Shown: positions 16,187 through 25,467, counted from the first letter of the stretch. The stretch: 64,000 nucleotides of DNA from Ferruginibacter sp. (GCA_013141115.1 JABFRP010000002.1:533649-597648); one strand, 5' to 3'. Numbers and translations are program-made. The notes: a model not told the origin generated them from the letters alone.

Positions 16187-16828
16187 ATGCGGATAGATTC
16201 TGCAATAGTAGTTTTATGCGAACTGATTGCTTTAGCAAGCTGGGGCATGCATTACAAAAGCATCCAAGAAAGAAAGCTTAAGCTGTTTACATTTTACCTC
16301 AGTGTAATATCCTGCATTGAATTGTTGAACCTATTACTTAATTCAACAACAATATGGGCAAATGCTTTGGTATTGTATGTAAATATCCCATTGCAATTTT
16401 TATTCTGGATTTATTTTCTAATTTATCGTCCGAGGAAATTTTCAGCAATTGCAGCGATTATTTTTATGCTTATCTATTTTTTCCTTTTTGCAGCAGAAAG
16501 ATTGCATTTTTTTTCGCTACCAGTAAACTTTGATTCATTTTCATATGGCATCGGCAATCTGCTGTTAATTATTTCCATTATTATTGCGTTGACAAATATT
16601 TTTAAAACCAATAACCCATTGGTATTTAACCAAACTCCTGTATTCTGGATACTGATAGGCTTAATCATCTTTTATATTGGCTCATTCCCATATGAAAATT
16701 TTAGAAACTTTTTCTGGTCTAACCCTTCTTATTATAAGATGGCTTATTTTTTACACTATTTATCGCAGGTGTTTAATTGTATTATGTATTTATTATTTGC
16801 TTATGCTGTAAAATGGAAAACAAAATAG
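16187..16828 (+). CDS. Polytopic membrane protein of unknown function
   Basis: A 213-residue protein with about seven hydrophobic segments and little soluble sequence (for example AIAAIIFMLIYFFLFAA and PVFWILIGLIIFYIGSFP). I cannot name the family. Its last 16 bases overlap the start of the histidine kinase at 16813, so the two are translationally coupled. It may be a detached sensor or input module for that kinase, which has only one membrane segment of its own (inference). Confidence 0.65.
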   Translation: MRIDSAIVVLCELIALASWGMHYKSIQERKLKLFTFYLSVISCIELLNLLLNSTTIWANALVLYVNIPLQFLFWIYFLIYRPRKFSAIAAIIFMLIYFFLFAAERLHFFSLPVNFDSFSYGIGNLLLIISIIIALTNIFKTNNPLVFNQTPVFWILIGLIIFYIGSFPYENFRNFFWSNPSYYKMAYFLHYLSQVFNCIMYLLFAYAVKWKTK

Positions 16829-17592
16829 AAATTTATTTAATCGTCTTTTTTATCTCTTTTGCCCTTTTCTTTATTGGGGTTATTGCCCTTTTTGTTCAGT
16901 ACAAAAACAAACAAAAAATGATTAATAAAGAAAAACAGCTGACGAAACAGTTGCATCAGCAGGAACTGCTATCTACCCAGCTGGAAATGCAAACCCAAAC
17001 CATGCAACATATTGGCAGAGAAATACACGATAACGTAGGCCAAAAGCTAACACTGGCAAGTTTATACACTCAACAGTTGGCTTACGAAAATAAAGCCCCG
17101 CAGATAACTGATAAAATTGAGAATATCAGTAACATCATCAATGAGTCTTTGGCAGAATTGAGGCAGCTATCAAAATCATTAACTGATGATGCTATAAATG
17201 AAAACAGCATAAACGAACTGCTGTTGCAGGAATGTAATAAAGTAACCGACTTAAAAAACTGCAGTGTAGCTTTCAGCAGTAATCAAAAAAACATTGTGCT
17301 GCCCTACCAAACAAAAAGTATTTTATTACGCATTGTACAGGAGTTTTTACAGAACAGTATTAAACATGCTGATTGTAAAAACATAAAGGCAGCTTTAAAC
17401 ACTTACGAAAATACTTTACAGCTACTGTTAAAAGATGATGGCAAAGGATTTGAAACAACTAAAGTAACTGAAAAAGGAATTGGGTTAAATAATATGAGAA
17501 AGAGAACAGAACTACTTGGTGGCACTTATAATTTGGAAAGCTCTCCGGGCAGTGGAACTCAATTAACCATTGAAATACCTTTACAACAATGA
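16813..17592 (+). CDS. Sensor histidine kinase, HisKA_3 (NarL-type) class
   Basis: A 259-residue kinase. I chose the ATG at 16813 (MENKIEI); the longer frame from 16777 lies inside the upstream gene. One transmembrane helix (about 8-29) leads into a coiled coil. The dimerisation/phosphoacceptor helix IGREIHDNVGQKLTL follows (phospho-His72), then an HATPase_c domain with N box EFLQNSIKHA and G boxes DDGKGF and GIGLNNM. It would phosphorylate the LuxR-type regulator, whose ATG overlaps its stop (ATGA at 17589-17592). Confidence 0.92.
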   Translation: MENKIEIYLIVFFISFALFFIGVIALFVQYKNKQKMINKEKQLTKQLHQQELLSTQLEMQTQTMQHIGREIHDNVGQKLTLASLYTQQLAYENKAPQITDKIENISNIINESLAELRQLSKSLTDDAINENSINELLLQECNKVTDLKNCSVAFSSNQKNIVLPYQTKSILLRIVQEFLQNSIKHADCKNIKAALNTYENTLQLLLKDDGKGFETTKVTEKGIGLNNMRKRTELLGGTYNLESSPGSGTQLTIEIPLQQ

Positions 17593-18236
17593 CACACACT
17601 ATCGCAATAGTAGATGATCATCTTTTAATTGCCAAGGCACTCGCCGGTATTATCGAAAACTTTAAACAGTTTAATGTACTGTACGAATGCGAAAATGGCA
17701 AAGCATTGCAGGAGAAATTACAGATCAAAGAGAACATTCCTGATATTGTTTTGTTAGATATCAGCATGCCGGTAATGGATGGTTTTGCTACCGCACAATG
17801 GCTAAGAGAAATACATCCTGAAATTTTAATAATTGCATTAAGCATGCAGGATGATGAACAGAGCCTGATTAAAATGATTAAGAGCGGAGCGAAAGGGTAT
17901 CTATTAAAGAATGTACACCCGGCAGAGTTGGAAAAAGCTTTAAATGCACTAGTAAAAAATGGTTCTTATTATCCCGATTGGGCTACCAGCAAAGTATTTA
18001 ACAGCCTTAGTGCCAGTGCGGCAATTAATACCAACCCCATTAATATTACCGATCGTGAAAAAGAATTTTTACAATATACCGTAACCGAAATGGGCTATAA
18101 GGAAATTGCAGAAAAAATGTTTTGCAGTCCTCGTACGGTGGAAAGCTACAGAGATAGTTTATTTGAAAAACTGGGGCTGAAAACCAGGGTTGGTCTTGCC
18201 GTGTATGCAATTAAAAATGGATTTTCAAACGCATAA
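17589..18236 (+). CDS. Response regulator, NarL/FixJ (LuxR-HTH) family
   Basis: A 215-residue cytosolic transcription factor. The receiver domain has the acidic pair VDDH near residue 9, phospho-Asp57 in LLDISMPVMDG, and the conserved Lys in GAKGYLLKN. The C-terminal LuxR helix-turn-helix reads GYKEIAEKMFCSPRTVESY. It is coupled to its kinase by a 4-base overlap. No target site was identified; self-regulation of the unit from 15461 is possible. Confidence 0.95.
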   Translation: MTHTIAIVDDHLLIAKALAGIIENFKQFNVLYECENGKALQEKLQIKENIPDIVLLDISMPVMDGFATAQWLREIHPEILIIALSMQDDEQSLIKMIKSGAKGYLLKNVHPAELEKALNALVKNGSYYPDWATSKVFNSLSASAAINTNPINITDREKEFLQYTVTEMGYKEIAEKMFCSPRTVESYRDSLFEKLGLKTRVGLAVYAIKNGFSNA

Positions 18237-18309
18237 GTACCAAGTTATTAGTACAAAGTACAGATCATTTGATAAGATACCCTGTACTATGTACTTTTCA
18301 ACGCTGTAC
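18237..18309. repeat. Periodic palindrome A (7-base arms) between convergent genes
   Basis: The left arm repeats AGTAC-type units every 7 bases (AGTACCA AGTTATT AGTACAA AGTACAG). The right arm, CTGTACT ATGTACT TTTCAAC GCTGTACT, is its degenerate reverse complement. It fills the gap between the regulator and the ABC exporter and reaches the stop codon of the latter. It could act as a bidirectional terminator. Confidence 0.6.
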
Positions 18310-20136
18310 TTATTTCACCTCCTGCATATCTACCAGCCTTTTATAAAATCGGTTTTGTGCAATTAAGCTATCGTGTGTTCCCCTTTCTACAATCTCTCCT
18401 TTTTGCAATACAATAATTTCATCTGCGTGGCGGATGGTGCTTAAGCGGTGAGCAATTACTATTGATGTACGATTGGTCATTAAATTATTGATGGCATCCT
18501 GCACCAGTCTTTCACTTTCGGTATCTAATGATGAAGTGGCTTCATCTAAAATTAATATCGGCGGATTTTTTAACACAGCTCTTGCAATGGTTAAACGTTG
18601 CCTTTCGCCTCCGCTTAATTTGCTTCCTCTATCACCAATATTGGTGTTATATCCATCTTCTTTTTGAATAATAAAATTATGAGCGTTAGCAATTTTTGCA
18701 GCGGCTTCAATTTCGGCAGCAGTTGCATTTTTCATACCCAGCGCAATGTTGTTGGCAATGGTATCATTAAACAAAATAGGCTCTTGGGTTACAATACTCA
18801 TTAAATTCCGCACAGAAGTTAATGCATAGCTTTTTATCCCTTTTCCATCAATCAGTAGTTCACCGCTACTCACATCGTGAAACCGTGGCACTAAATCGGC
18901 CAAGGTAGATTTACCTGCACCAGATGATCCAACTAATGCTATGGTTTTACCTTTAGCAACTGTAAGGTTTATATTTTTTAAAATATCCACATCTTCATAC
19001 TTAAACCCTATATTATCAAACACTATCTCTTTACTAAACTGCTTAATTTTTTCTCCTCCCTCGTTTGCATCTACTACTACTGGTGCATTTAGTACTTCTT
19101 CAATACGACCAATAGCTGCTGTACCTTTTTGCATATTACTAAAAGAAGTAGATAGTGTTTTTGCAGGATTTATAATCATATAGAACAACCCTAAAAAACC
19201 TAAAAAAGAAGCTCCATCTAATGCTATTTGTTTATTCAACACTAAATAACCTCCATATCCTAAAATGGCACAAAACATGGCTATACCCATTACTTCACTT
19301 AATGGAGATGCAAGATCTCTTCTATATCCAATTTTATTTTTTGCTGCAACTAATTCGTTATTCTCTTTCTCAAATTTATTTTTTAATACGCCTTCTGCAT
19401 TAAAAGCTTTTATTACCCTTAACCCCCCTAAAGTTTCGTCAACAGTACTCATAGATTCTCCGTATTTTTTTGCCACTTCCACAGAATGTTTTTTCAACGA
19501 TTTAGAAATTCTGCCAATAGCCAATCCTATCAATGGAATTAATAGTAAAATAAATAATGTTAACTGTGCACTGGTAAAAAACAAGGTGACTAAAGTGATT
19601 ATTATAGTTAACGGGTCTCTTATCCATCCTTCTAAAGTACCCACTACAGATGTTTCTACTTCACCTACATCATTGGTAATTCGGCTCATGATGTCACCTT
19701 TTCTTTTCTCTGTAAAATACCCAATAGGTAATTCCAGAATTTTACTATAAATATCTTCTCTTAGATTATTAACTACTTTATTTTTTAACGGGTTTAAGAT
19801 ATAGTAGGATAAATACAAAAACAGATTCTTCAATAAGATAAAACTTATCATTAATGCACATATAACAGCCAGTGTAAACAGTTTGCCATTATTATTGATA
19901 GAGTCTAACAAAGTAGTATTAATAAAACTTATTGCAGGATTACTGCTTACTGAACTTATAGTACTGCAGTTTACACATGCCGGATCTGTATTGGCAAAAA
20001 TCAGTTGCAAAAAAGGCATTAACATCCCTATGGACACAATGGAGAAAACAATACTTAAAAGTGTATAAACAAAGTATAATATAATTTGGTTTTTGTAAGG
20101 AATCAAGTATCTGAAAACTCTGGAATATTTTTTCAT
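18310..20136 (-). CDS. ABC exporter, MsbA/lipid-flippase type (half transporter)
   Basis: A 608-residue inner-membrane half transporter that would work as a homodimer. About six membrane helices fill residues 15-325. The ATPase domain has Walker A GSSGAGKST, signature LSGGERQR, Walker B ILILDEATSSLD and the H-loop IAHRLS. Sequence character fits MsbA-like exporters of lipids or drugs; the substrate is not determined. It lacks a C39 domain, unlike the exporter at 48087. It is divergent from rbfA. TTACTTTG on the minus strand at 20162-20169 is one mismatch from the -7 consensus and is a likely promoter. Confidence 0.9.
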   Translation of the reverse strand: MKKYSRVFRYLIPYKNQIILYFVYTLLSIVFSIVSIGMLMPFLQLIFANTDPACVNCSTISSVSSNPAISFINTTLLDSINNNGKLFTLAVICALMISFILLKNLFLYLSYYILNPLKNKVVNNLREDIYSKILELPIGYFTEKRKGDIMSRITNDVGEVETSVVGTLEGWIRDPLTIIITLVTLFFTSAQLTLFILLLIPLIGLAIGRISKSLKKHSVEVAKKYGESMSTVDETLGGLRVIKAFNAEGVLKNKFEKENNELVAAKNKIGYRRDLASPLSEVMGIAMFCAILGYGGYLVLNKQIALDGASFLGFLGLFYMIINPAKTLSTSFSNMQKGTAAIGRIEEVLNAPVVVDANEGGEKIKQFSKEIVFDNIGFKYEDVDILKNINLTVAKGKTIALVGSSGAGKSTLADLVPRFHDVSSGELLIDGKGIKSYALTSVRNLMSIVTQEPILFNDTIANNIALGMKNATAAEIEAAAKIANAHNFIIQKEDGYNTNIGDRGSKLSGGERQRLTIARAVLKNPPILILDEATSSLDTESERLVQDAINNLMTNRTSIVIAHRLSTIRHADEIIVLQKGEIVERGTHDSLIAQNRFYKRLVDMQEVK

Positions 20137-20200
20137 TTTTTTTAAATATGCAATTAAACGGCAAAGTAACTAATTTTACAGCTATTAAAGCGTAAACATT

Positions 20201-20566
20201 ATGTTAGAAGGTAAAAGACAGAAGCAGGTGGCGGGCTTATTAAATAAAGAACTGAGTGATATTTTTCAACGGCTGGGGCTTAATATGATTGATGGCGGTA
20301 TGGTTTCTATTGCAGGCGTAAAAATAACCCCGGATCTTTTTGATGCCCGTATTTATTTAAGTTTTTTTAAAGTAAAAGACAATGATGCGGCACTAAAAAA
20401 GATTGAAGAGCATGCCCACGAAATAAAAAGAGAATTAACGGCAAGGGTTAGGCACCAACTGAGAAGTATGCCTAAGCTTACTTTTTACATTGATGACACT
20501 TTGGAATATGCAGAAAAGATAGAAAAACTGTTTAAAGAAATTAATGATAAAGACAAAAAAAGTTAA
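20201..20566 (+). CDS. rbfA: Ribosome-binding factor A
   Basis: A 121-residue cytosolic KH-type fold protein that assists 16S rRNA 5'-end maturation in 30S subunits. The start (MLEGKRQKQVAGLLNKELSD), the centre (GVKITPDLFDARIYLSFF) and LRSMPKLTFYIDDTLEYAEKI are characteristic. It is followed by a periodic palindrome and then the LolE-like permease, probably one transcript. Confidence 0.93.
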   Translation: MLEGKRQKQVAGLLNKELSDIFQRLGLNMIDGGMVSIAGVKITPDLFDARIYLSFFKVKDNDAALKKIEEHAHEIKRELTARVRHQLRSMPKLTFYIDDTLEYAEKIEKLFKEINDKDKKS

Positions 20567-20677
20567 TGGTTCATAGTTCATGGTCAATAAGCCGTATTGG
20601 GCTACAAGGCTATCAACTATTAACTATCAGCTATCAGGCATTATCCATGAACCATCAACCATGAACTATCAACCATG
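20567..20677. repeat. Periodic palindrome B (7-base arms) between rbfA and the permease
   Basis: The left arm GGTTCAT AGTTCAT GGTCAAT, a middle block CTATCAA CTATTAA CTATCAG CTATCAG, and the right arm ATGAACC ATCAACC ATGAACT ATCAACC ATG all have a 7-base period. The outer arms are reverse complements. The last ATG of the right arm is the start codon of the next gene (20675). It is closely related to palindrome E at 32806-32892. Confidence 0.7.
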
Positions 20678-21904
20678 TATTTAAAATTTGCCTGGAGATA
20701 TTTTAAAGCAAAAAAAAGTGCTAATGCCATTAATATTATTGCATGGGTAACTGCCGGCGTTATTGCATTTGCCACCTGCTGCCAGATTTTGGTGTTGAGT
20801 GTTTTTAACGGTTTTGAAGGCCTGGTAAAATCTTTATACGCCTCCTTTTATACCGATATTAAAATAGTACCTGCAACAGGAAAAACTTTTTTTTTAACTC
20901 CAGCACAATTAGCACAAATTAAACAACAGCCTTTTGTGCAAAATTTTTCTTTAATAGCCGAAGAAAAAGCATTGTTGCAAAATAGTGATGCCGGCGATGC
21001 ACAAACCGTTATTTACCTTAAAGGAGTGGATAGCAATTACAGCAAAGTATGTGGCGTGGCTGCAAAAACCAATAAAGGAATTTTTAATACCGGCACAGTA
21101 GATGAGCCGGGTATTGTGTTAGGTGCAAGCATTCAATATGCAGTGGATGTAAGTTTAAACCCGGCACTAGGTACAGCCAACCTCACAGTGGTGTTACCCA
21201 AAAAATACAGCTCCGGAAGCGACCCCTTGCAATCATTAAGCGAAGGCAATGTGGCGGCCACGGGTGCATTTACCATTCAACAGGATTTTGATAATAAATA
21301 TGCCATTACCAATATTGATTTTGTAAAACAGCAAATGGGGCTTAAGCCTGATGAATACAGCGCTGTGGAATTAAAACTAAACGACAAGGCTGATGTTACC
21401 CTGGCCAAAGAAAAATTAACTGCATTGATGGGCAAAAATTATAAAGTGCAAACCCTGTATGAGCAAAACATGAGCCTTTATAATACCATGAAAATGGAAA
21501 AATGGATCATTTACGCAGTGTTTACTTTAATACTTATTGTATCGGCATTTACTATGGTAAGTGCATTAACTATGCTGGTGCTGGAAAAACAAAAAGACAT
21601 TAGTGTATTACAAAGCATGGGTGCCAGTCAATCTTCTATCTTAAAAATATTTTTGAGCGAGGGGTTATTATTGGGTGGTATTGGCGCTGCAACAGGTATT
21701 GCACTGGCTGTAATTATTTGTTTGCTGCAACTAAAATTTAAGTTTATAAAAATAGGTGGTGGCTCTTTTTTAATAGATTATTTTCCGGTACAACTAATAG
21801 TAACCGATTTTTTACTGGTTACTGCAACCGCTGCATTTATTGCATTTATCGCATCGTGGTATCCGGCTCGTAAGGCTGCAGCACAGGCTTTTGAGTTAAG
21901 ATAA
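20675..21904 (+). CDS. ABC transporter permease, LolC/LolE type
   Basis: A 409-residue inner-membrane protein with the MacB/FtsX fold: one N-terminal helix (about 20-45), a large periplasmic domain (about 46-270) and three C-terminal helices. The opening FAWRYFKAKKSANAINIIAWV and LSVFNGFEGLVKSLY are typical of LolC/E family permeases, which help release lipoproteins from the inner membrane. The partner ATPase is not in the window. The start codon lies at the end of palindrome B. Its stop is one base from that of the convergent hydrolase. Confidence 0.88.
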   Translation: MYLKFAWRYFKAKKSANAINIIAWVTAGVIAFATCCQILVLSVFNGFEGLVKSLYASFYTDIKIVPATGKTFFLTPAQLAQIKQQPFVQNFSLIAEEKALLQNSDAGDAQTVIYLKGVDSNYSKVCGVAAKTNKGIFNTGTVDEPGIVLGASIQYAVDVSLNPALGTANLTVVLPKKYSSGSDPLQSLSEGNVAATGAFTIQQDFDNKYAITNIDFVKQQMGLKPDEYSAVELKLNDKADVTLAKEKLTALMGKNYKVQTLYEQNMSLYNTMKMEKWIIYAVFTLILIVSAFTMVSALTMLVLEKQKDISVLQSMGASQSSILKIFLSEGLLLGGIGAATGIALAVIICLLQLKFKFIKIGGGSFLIDYFPVQLIVTDFLLVTATAAFIAFIASWYPARKAAAQAFELR

Positions 21905-21905
21905 T

Positions 21906-22433
21906 TTAATCCAGCCTTTTTAAAATCTCCAATCCTTCATCCCATTTACCATAACCAGATGCAGCATTAATATGCCCTGCATTACCAATACTCACCAATT
22001 CACTTCCCCAGTTGCTGGCAAAATATTCCGCCCTCTCTATTGATACCCATGGGTCATCTTCGCTGGCTACCACAATGGTTTTAAAATTAATTTTATGTAG
22101 AGGTATTGGCGCAAAGCCTGTTGCTGGAAAAGTGTATACCGGATTTTCAATATCGCTGGGGGCTACCAATAAAGCACCCTTTATTTTTTTATTATATACC
22201 GATGCCCAATGTGCAATGGCTGTACAGCCTAAACTATGGCCAATTAAAATAACTGTTGAAAGATCGTAACCTGCAATTGCCTTATCAATGGTTGTAATCC
22301 AGTCGGTACAATTGGGGGCATCCCATTCCAGCTGATCAATACGTTTGAAATTAGTGGCCGAATTTTCAAAAAAAGTTTGCCAGTGTTCTGCCCCGGAGTT
22401 ACCCAACCCAGGCAAAATAAAATAATTGTTCAT
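21906..22433 (-). CDS. RBBP9/YdeN-family serine hydrolase
   Basis: A 175-residue alpha/beta hydrolase. I chose the ATG at 22431-22433 (MNNYFILPGLGNSGAEHW), where family members begin; the longer frame adds a non-conserved head. The nucleophile elbow is GHSLGC, the acid lies in EDDPWVS, and the His is in GNAGHINAASG near the end. The substrate is unknown. It is probably co-transcribed behind the transketolase N-half (78-base gap). Confidence 0.88.
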   Translation of the reverse strand: MNNYFILPGLGNSGAEHWQTFFENSATNFKRIDQLEWDAPNCTDWITTIDKAIAGYDLSTVILIGHSLGCTAIAHWASVYNKKIKGALLVAPSDIENPVYTFPATGFAPIPLHKINFKTIVVASEDDPWVSIERAEYFASNWGSELVSIGNAGHINAASGYGKWDEGLEILKRLD

Positions 22434-22511
22434 CAGTAATAATTTATTAATTAAAAAGAGTTGACTGCAATGCAGCCAACTCAACTTTTATTATCTTCTT
22501 TCTAAATTAAT

Positions 22512-23345
22512 CTAGTAATCGCCTAAGGTTTCGGGTAATTGCGCTAATGCTTTAGCCAGTTGATCATCATTAGGGGCAATACCATGCCACTCGTGGCTGC
22601 CTTCCATAAAATCAATACCTTTTCCCATTTCTGTTTTCATTAAAATAACAATAGGTTTTCCTTTGCCAACAAACGTTTTGGCAGTATCTAAACCAACAAC
22701 CACGGCATCCATATCATTGCCATCCATTTCCAGCACCTGCCAGTTAAAGGCCTCAAACTTAGCCCTTAAACTATCTAGTGCCATTACTTTTTTAGTAGGG
22801 CCGTCAATTTGTTGGCCGTTCCAGTCTATAGCGGAAATTAAATTATCAACCCCTTTATGTGCGGCAAACATTATAGCCTCCCAGTTTTGTCCTTCATCCA
22901 ACTCTCCATCTCCGTGCAACGAAAAAACTATGTTACTGTCTTTATTCATTTTTTTTGCCAAAGCGGCACCAATTGCTACACTCATCCCCTGGCCTAACGA
23001 CCCACTTGCAATACGTACACCCGGCAAATGCTCATGTGTAGTGGGGTGCCCCTGTAAACGAGAATTTAGTTTTCTGAAAGTGGCCAGCTCATTAACCGGA
23101 AAGTAACCACTGCGGGCTAAAACACTGTAAAATAAGGGAGAAATATGCCCATTGCTTAAAAAGAAAAGGTCTTCTCCAACACCATCCATGCTAAACGCAG
23201 GATTATGGTTCATCACTTTAAAGTAAAGTGCCGTCAGGTAATCGGTACAACCTAAAGAACCGCCGGGGTGGCCACTTTGCACACCATGTACCATACGTAC
23301 AATATCCCTGCGTACCTGTGATGCTATTTCTGGTAAACTATTCAT
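22512..23345 (-). CDS. Transketolase, N-terminal (TPP-binding) subunit
   Basis: A 277-residue cytosolic protein equivalent to the N-terminal third of transketolase. The start is the ATG at 23343-23345 (MNSLPEIASQVRRDIVRMVH). The family signatures SGHPGGSLG and the thiamine-diphosphate/metal motif GDGELDEGQNWEA are present. Split transketolases need a separate C-terminal subunit, usually the next gene. Here the next gene is an unrelated hydrolase and no C-terminal half lies in the window. It would act in the pentose-phosphate pathway only with that partner. Confidence 0.9.
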   Translation of the reverse strand: MNSLPEIASQVRRDIVRMVHGVQSGHPGGSLGCTDYLTALYFKVMNHNPAFSMDGVGEDLFFLSNGHISPLFYSVLARSGYFPVNELATFRKLNSRLQGHPTTHEHLPGVRIASGSLGQGMSVAIGAALAKKMNKDSNIVFSLHGDGELDEGQNWEAIMFAAHKGVDNLISAIDWNGQQIDGPTKKVMALDSLRAKFEAFNWQVLEMDGNDMDAVVVGLDTAKTFVGKGKPIVILMKTEMGKGIDFMEGSHEWHGIAPNDDQLAKALAQLPETLGDY

Positions 23346-23399
23346 TGTGGAATATAATTTGTTAACAATAATAAAGTGCCTGAAAACACTTTTGCCATG

Positions 23400-23407
23400 C
23401 AAACCTA
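23400..23407 (-). promoter_or_regulatory. Promoter -7 box for the transketolase N-half
   Basis: The minus strand reads TAGGTTTG, an exact TAnnTTTG match. It would give a leader of about 50 bases before the ATG at 23345. Confidence 0.55.
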
Positions 23408-23631
23408 CTTTAAATCGATTGATAGAAAAATTAAAAAACTGTTGCTTGTTTAAATAGTTAATAATAAGTTTATAATTTCTTCGTTATTTCACCATTAAAC
23501 CCGGGAAAACCCATTTTAATAATAACCTCCCGAATTAATTTGTCAGGCAACTTTTTTATGCAATACAGGGTCTTAAACAAAATGTTATAAGTATTTCTTT
23601 AAAATATTAGGTTTACTTAAAACATATTTAA

Positions 23632-23639
23632 TACTTTTG
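23632..23639 (+). promoter_or_regulatory. Promoter -7 box for the WecA/TagO-like gene
   Basis: TACTTTTG matches TAnnTTTG exactly and lies 30 bases before the ATG at 23670. A GGTTTA about 19 bases upstream could serve as the -33 element. Confidence 0.55.
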
Positions 23640-23669
23640 CAGCATAATGATTGCCATTAAATAAATTGA

Positions 23670-24800
23670 ATGGATAATATCTTACTTAGTGCGTCCCTGG
23701 CTTTTTTAATAACTTTTTTTGCGATACCTATAATTATACAGGTTTCTAAGGATAAAAAATTATTTGATGAGCCCGATGAACGGAAAGTTCACAAAACAGT
23801 TATTCCTACTTTAGGTGGCCTTGGCATCTTTGCAGGTTTTATCATAGCTACATTAATGGGTGTTCCTTCAGGTATAGCTTCAGAGCTACAATATTTTGCA
23901 GCAGCAGCCACCGTTATTTTCTTTTTAGGCCTTAAGGATGATATACTGGTTTTATCTGCCAGCAAAAAATTTATAGGCCAGCTTATTGCAGCTGGCATTG
24001 TTATTAAATTTGGCGGTGTCCAGTTAAACAACATGCATGGTTTTTTGGGCATTTACGAAATACCTCATATTGCAAGTATTATTCTTACCATCTTTACCAT
24101 AATTGTTATTACCAACTCATTTAATTTAATTGATGGTGTTGATGGACTTGCCGGAAGTTTAGGTGTGCTTACCACATTGGTATTTGGCACTTACTTTTTT
24201 TATGTAGGGCAATTAACTTACGCTGTGATGGCATTTTCGCTGGCAGGAAGTATTATTGGTTTTTTAATTTACAATTTTTCGCCTGCAAAAATATTTATGG
24301 GTGATACCGGTTCTCTTTTATTAGGATTGATAAACTCTATATTGGTAATTAAATTTATTAATATAGCTGGTAACCCTGCGGTTAATCTTCCATTGGAAGC
24401 TTCTCCTGCAATTGGTTTTGCTATCCTAATGATTCCTTTATTTGATACATTAAGGGTTTTTACTTTACGCATTTTAGATCGTCGCTCTCCTTTTAGCCCA
24501 GACAGAACACATGTACACCATTTTTTATTAGATATTGGCTTTAACCACCGCATGATAACCTTTACCTGCGTGGCTGTTAATATTGTATTTATAGCTATGG
24601 CTTATTTTTTACGCCACCTGGGTACTACTACGCTTTTAGGTATTTTGCTGGTTTCTGCATTTACTTTTATTGGTATTGTTTACTACAGCCGTCCTAAAAG
24701 CAAATCGATAGCCAATAAAAATACAGCAGCTAATAACAATACTATTATTAAGCCACGTAAAATACTTACACTGGCTCCCGAAAGTGTAGAAGCCGACTAA
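23670..24800 (+). CDS. Undecaprenyl-phosphate sugar-1-phosphate transferase (WecA/TagO-like)
   Basis: A 376-residue inner-membrane enzyme with about 11 helices. It moves a sugar-1-phosphate (typically GlcNAc-1-P) from a UDP-sugar to undecaprenyl phosphate, the first step of many surface glycans. Key motifs are DEPDERKVHKT, the catalytic [21 protein letters not shown], and DRTHVHHFLLD. The last is the HxHH signature of the WecA/TagO branch and sets it apart from MraY at 39594. A low-complexity Asn/Lys tail follows. It has its own promoter. No glycan operon surrounds it. Confidence 0.9.
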   Translation: MDNILLSASLAFLITFFAIPIIIQVSKDKKLFDEPDERKVHKTVIPTLGGLGIFAGFIIATLMGVPSGIASELQYFAAAATVIFFLGLKDDILVLSASKKFIGQLIAAGIVIKFGGVQLNNMHGFLGIYEIPHIASIILTIFTIIVITNSFNLIDGVDGLAGSLGVLTTLVFGTYFFYVGQLTYAVMAFSLAGSIIGFLIYNFSPAKIFMGDTGSLLLGLINSILVIKFINIAGNPAVNLPLEASPAIGFAILMIPLFDTLRVFTLRILDRRSPFSPDRTHVHHFLLDIGFNHRMITFTCVAVNIVFIAMAYFLRHLGTTTLLGILLVSAFTFIGIVYYSRPKSKSIANKNTAANNNTIIKPRKILTLAPESVEAD

Positions 24801-24838
24801 CCCACTTTACAATCTACTTTTACAATTTTGCTTTTTTT

Positions 24839-24887
24839 AGTGGCAGTCACTGCTATAACCGTTCTTTTTTATAGCTTTGCAGCCACT
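24839..24887 (+). other. Imperfect hairpin before frr
   Basis: AGTGGC...GCTATA (24839-24857) can pair with TATAGC...GCCACT (24870-24887) around an internal loop. It sits 15 bases before the frr start in a 101-base gap. It could be an attenuator, an RNA stability element or a processing site. No T-tract follows immediately. Confidence 0.35.
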
Positions 24888-24901
24888 TAATATTTTTACT
24901 T

Positions 24902-25465
24902 ATGGCCGAAGGATTAGATAAAATACTCAGCGACACCCAATCTACAATGACCAAAGCGATTAACCACCTGGAAGCAGAGCTGGTTAAGATACGTGCAGGC
25001 AAAGCCAACCCTAATATGCTGGATGGTATTGTAGCAGATTATTATGGCAACCCTACGGCCATCAATCAAATTGCCAACATATCAGCATTGGATGCCCGTA
25101 CCATTTCGGTACAACCATGGGAAAAAAATATGCTGCAGCCTATTGAAAGAGCCATCATCATGGCCAATATTGGTATCAATCCGCAAAACGATGGTGTAGT
25201 GATCCGTTTATTTTTACCTCCACTTACAGAAGAAAGAAGAAAAGAATTGGTAAAGCGCTGTAATGGCGAAGGCGAACACGCCAAAGTTGCCATACGTAAC
25301 ATACGCCGTGAAAATATTGAAGCCATAAAAAAATTACAGAAAGAAGGCCTTAGTGAAGATATTTGTAAAGATGCAGAGAAGGAAGTACAGGATGCTACCG
25401 ATAAATTTATTGTGATGATAGAAAAACATTTAGCTGCAAAAGAAAAAGAGATAATGGCGGTGTAA
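24902..25465 (+). CDS. frr: Ribosome recycling factor
   Basis: A 187-residue cytosolic protein that, with EF-G, splits post-termination ribosomes. The whole family pattern is present, including LVKIRAGKANPNMLDGI, VQPWEKNMLQPIERAI and LPPLTEERRKELVKR. In many bacteria frr follows pyrH; here it follows a cell-envelope gene. A periodic palindrome separates it from the next gene. Confidence 0.96.
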   Translation: MAEGLDKILSDTQSTMTKAINHLEAELVKIRAGKANPNMLDGIVADYYGNPTAINQIANISALDARTISVQPWEKNMLQPIERAIIMANIGINPQNDGVVIRLFLPPLTEERRKELVKRCNGEGEHAKVAIRNIRRENIEAIKKLQKEGLSEDICKDAEKEVQDATDKFIVMIEKHLAAKEKEIMAV

Positions 25466-25467
25466 AT

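Larger units (their letters stand above)
23346..23669. other. Divergent promoter region
   Basis: A 324-base gap between divergent genes with no ORF. It holds two exact -7 boxes listed separately, one in each direction. The rest is AT-rich with no hairpin of note. Confidence 0.5.
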
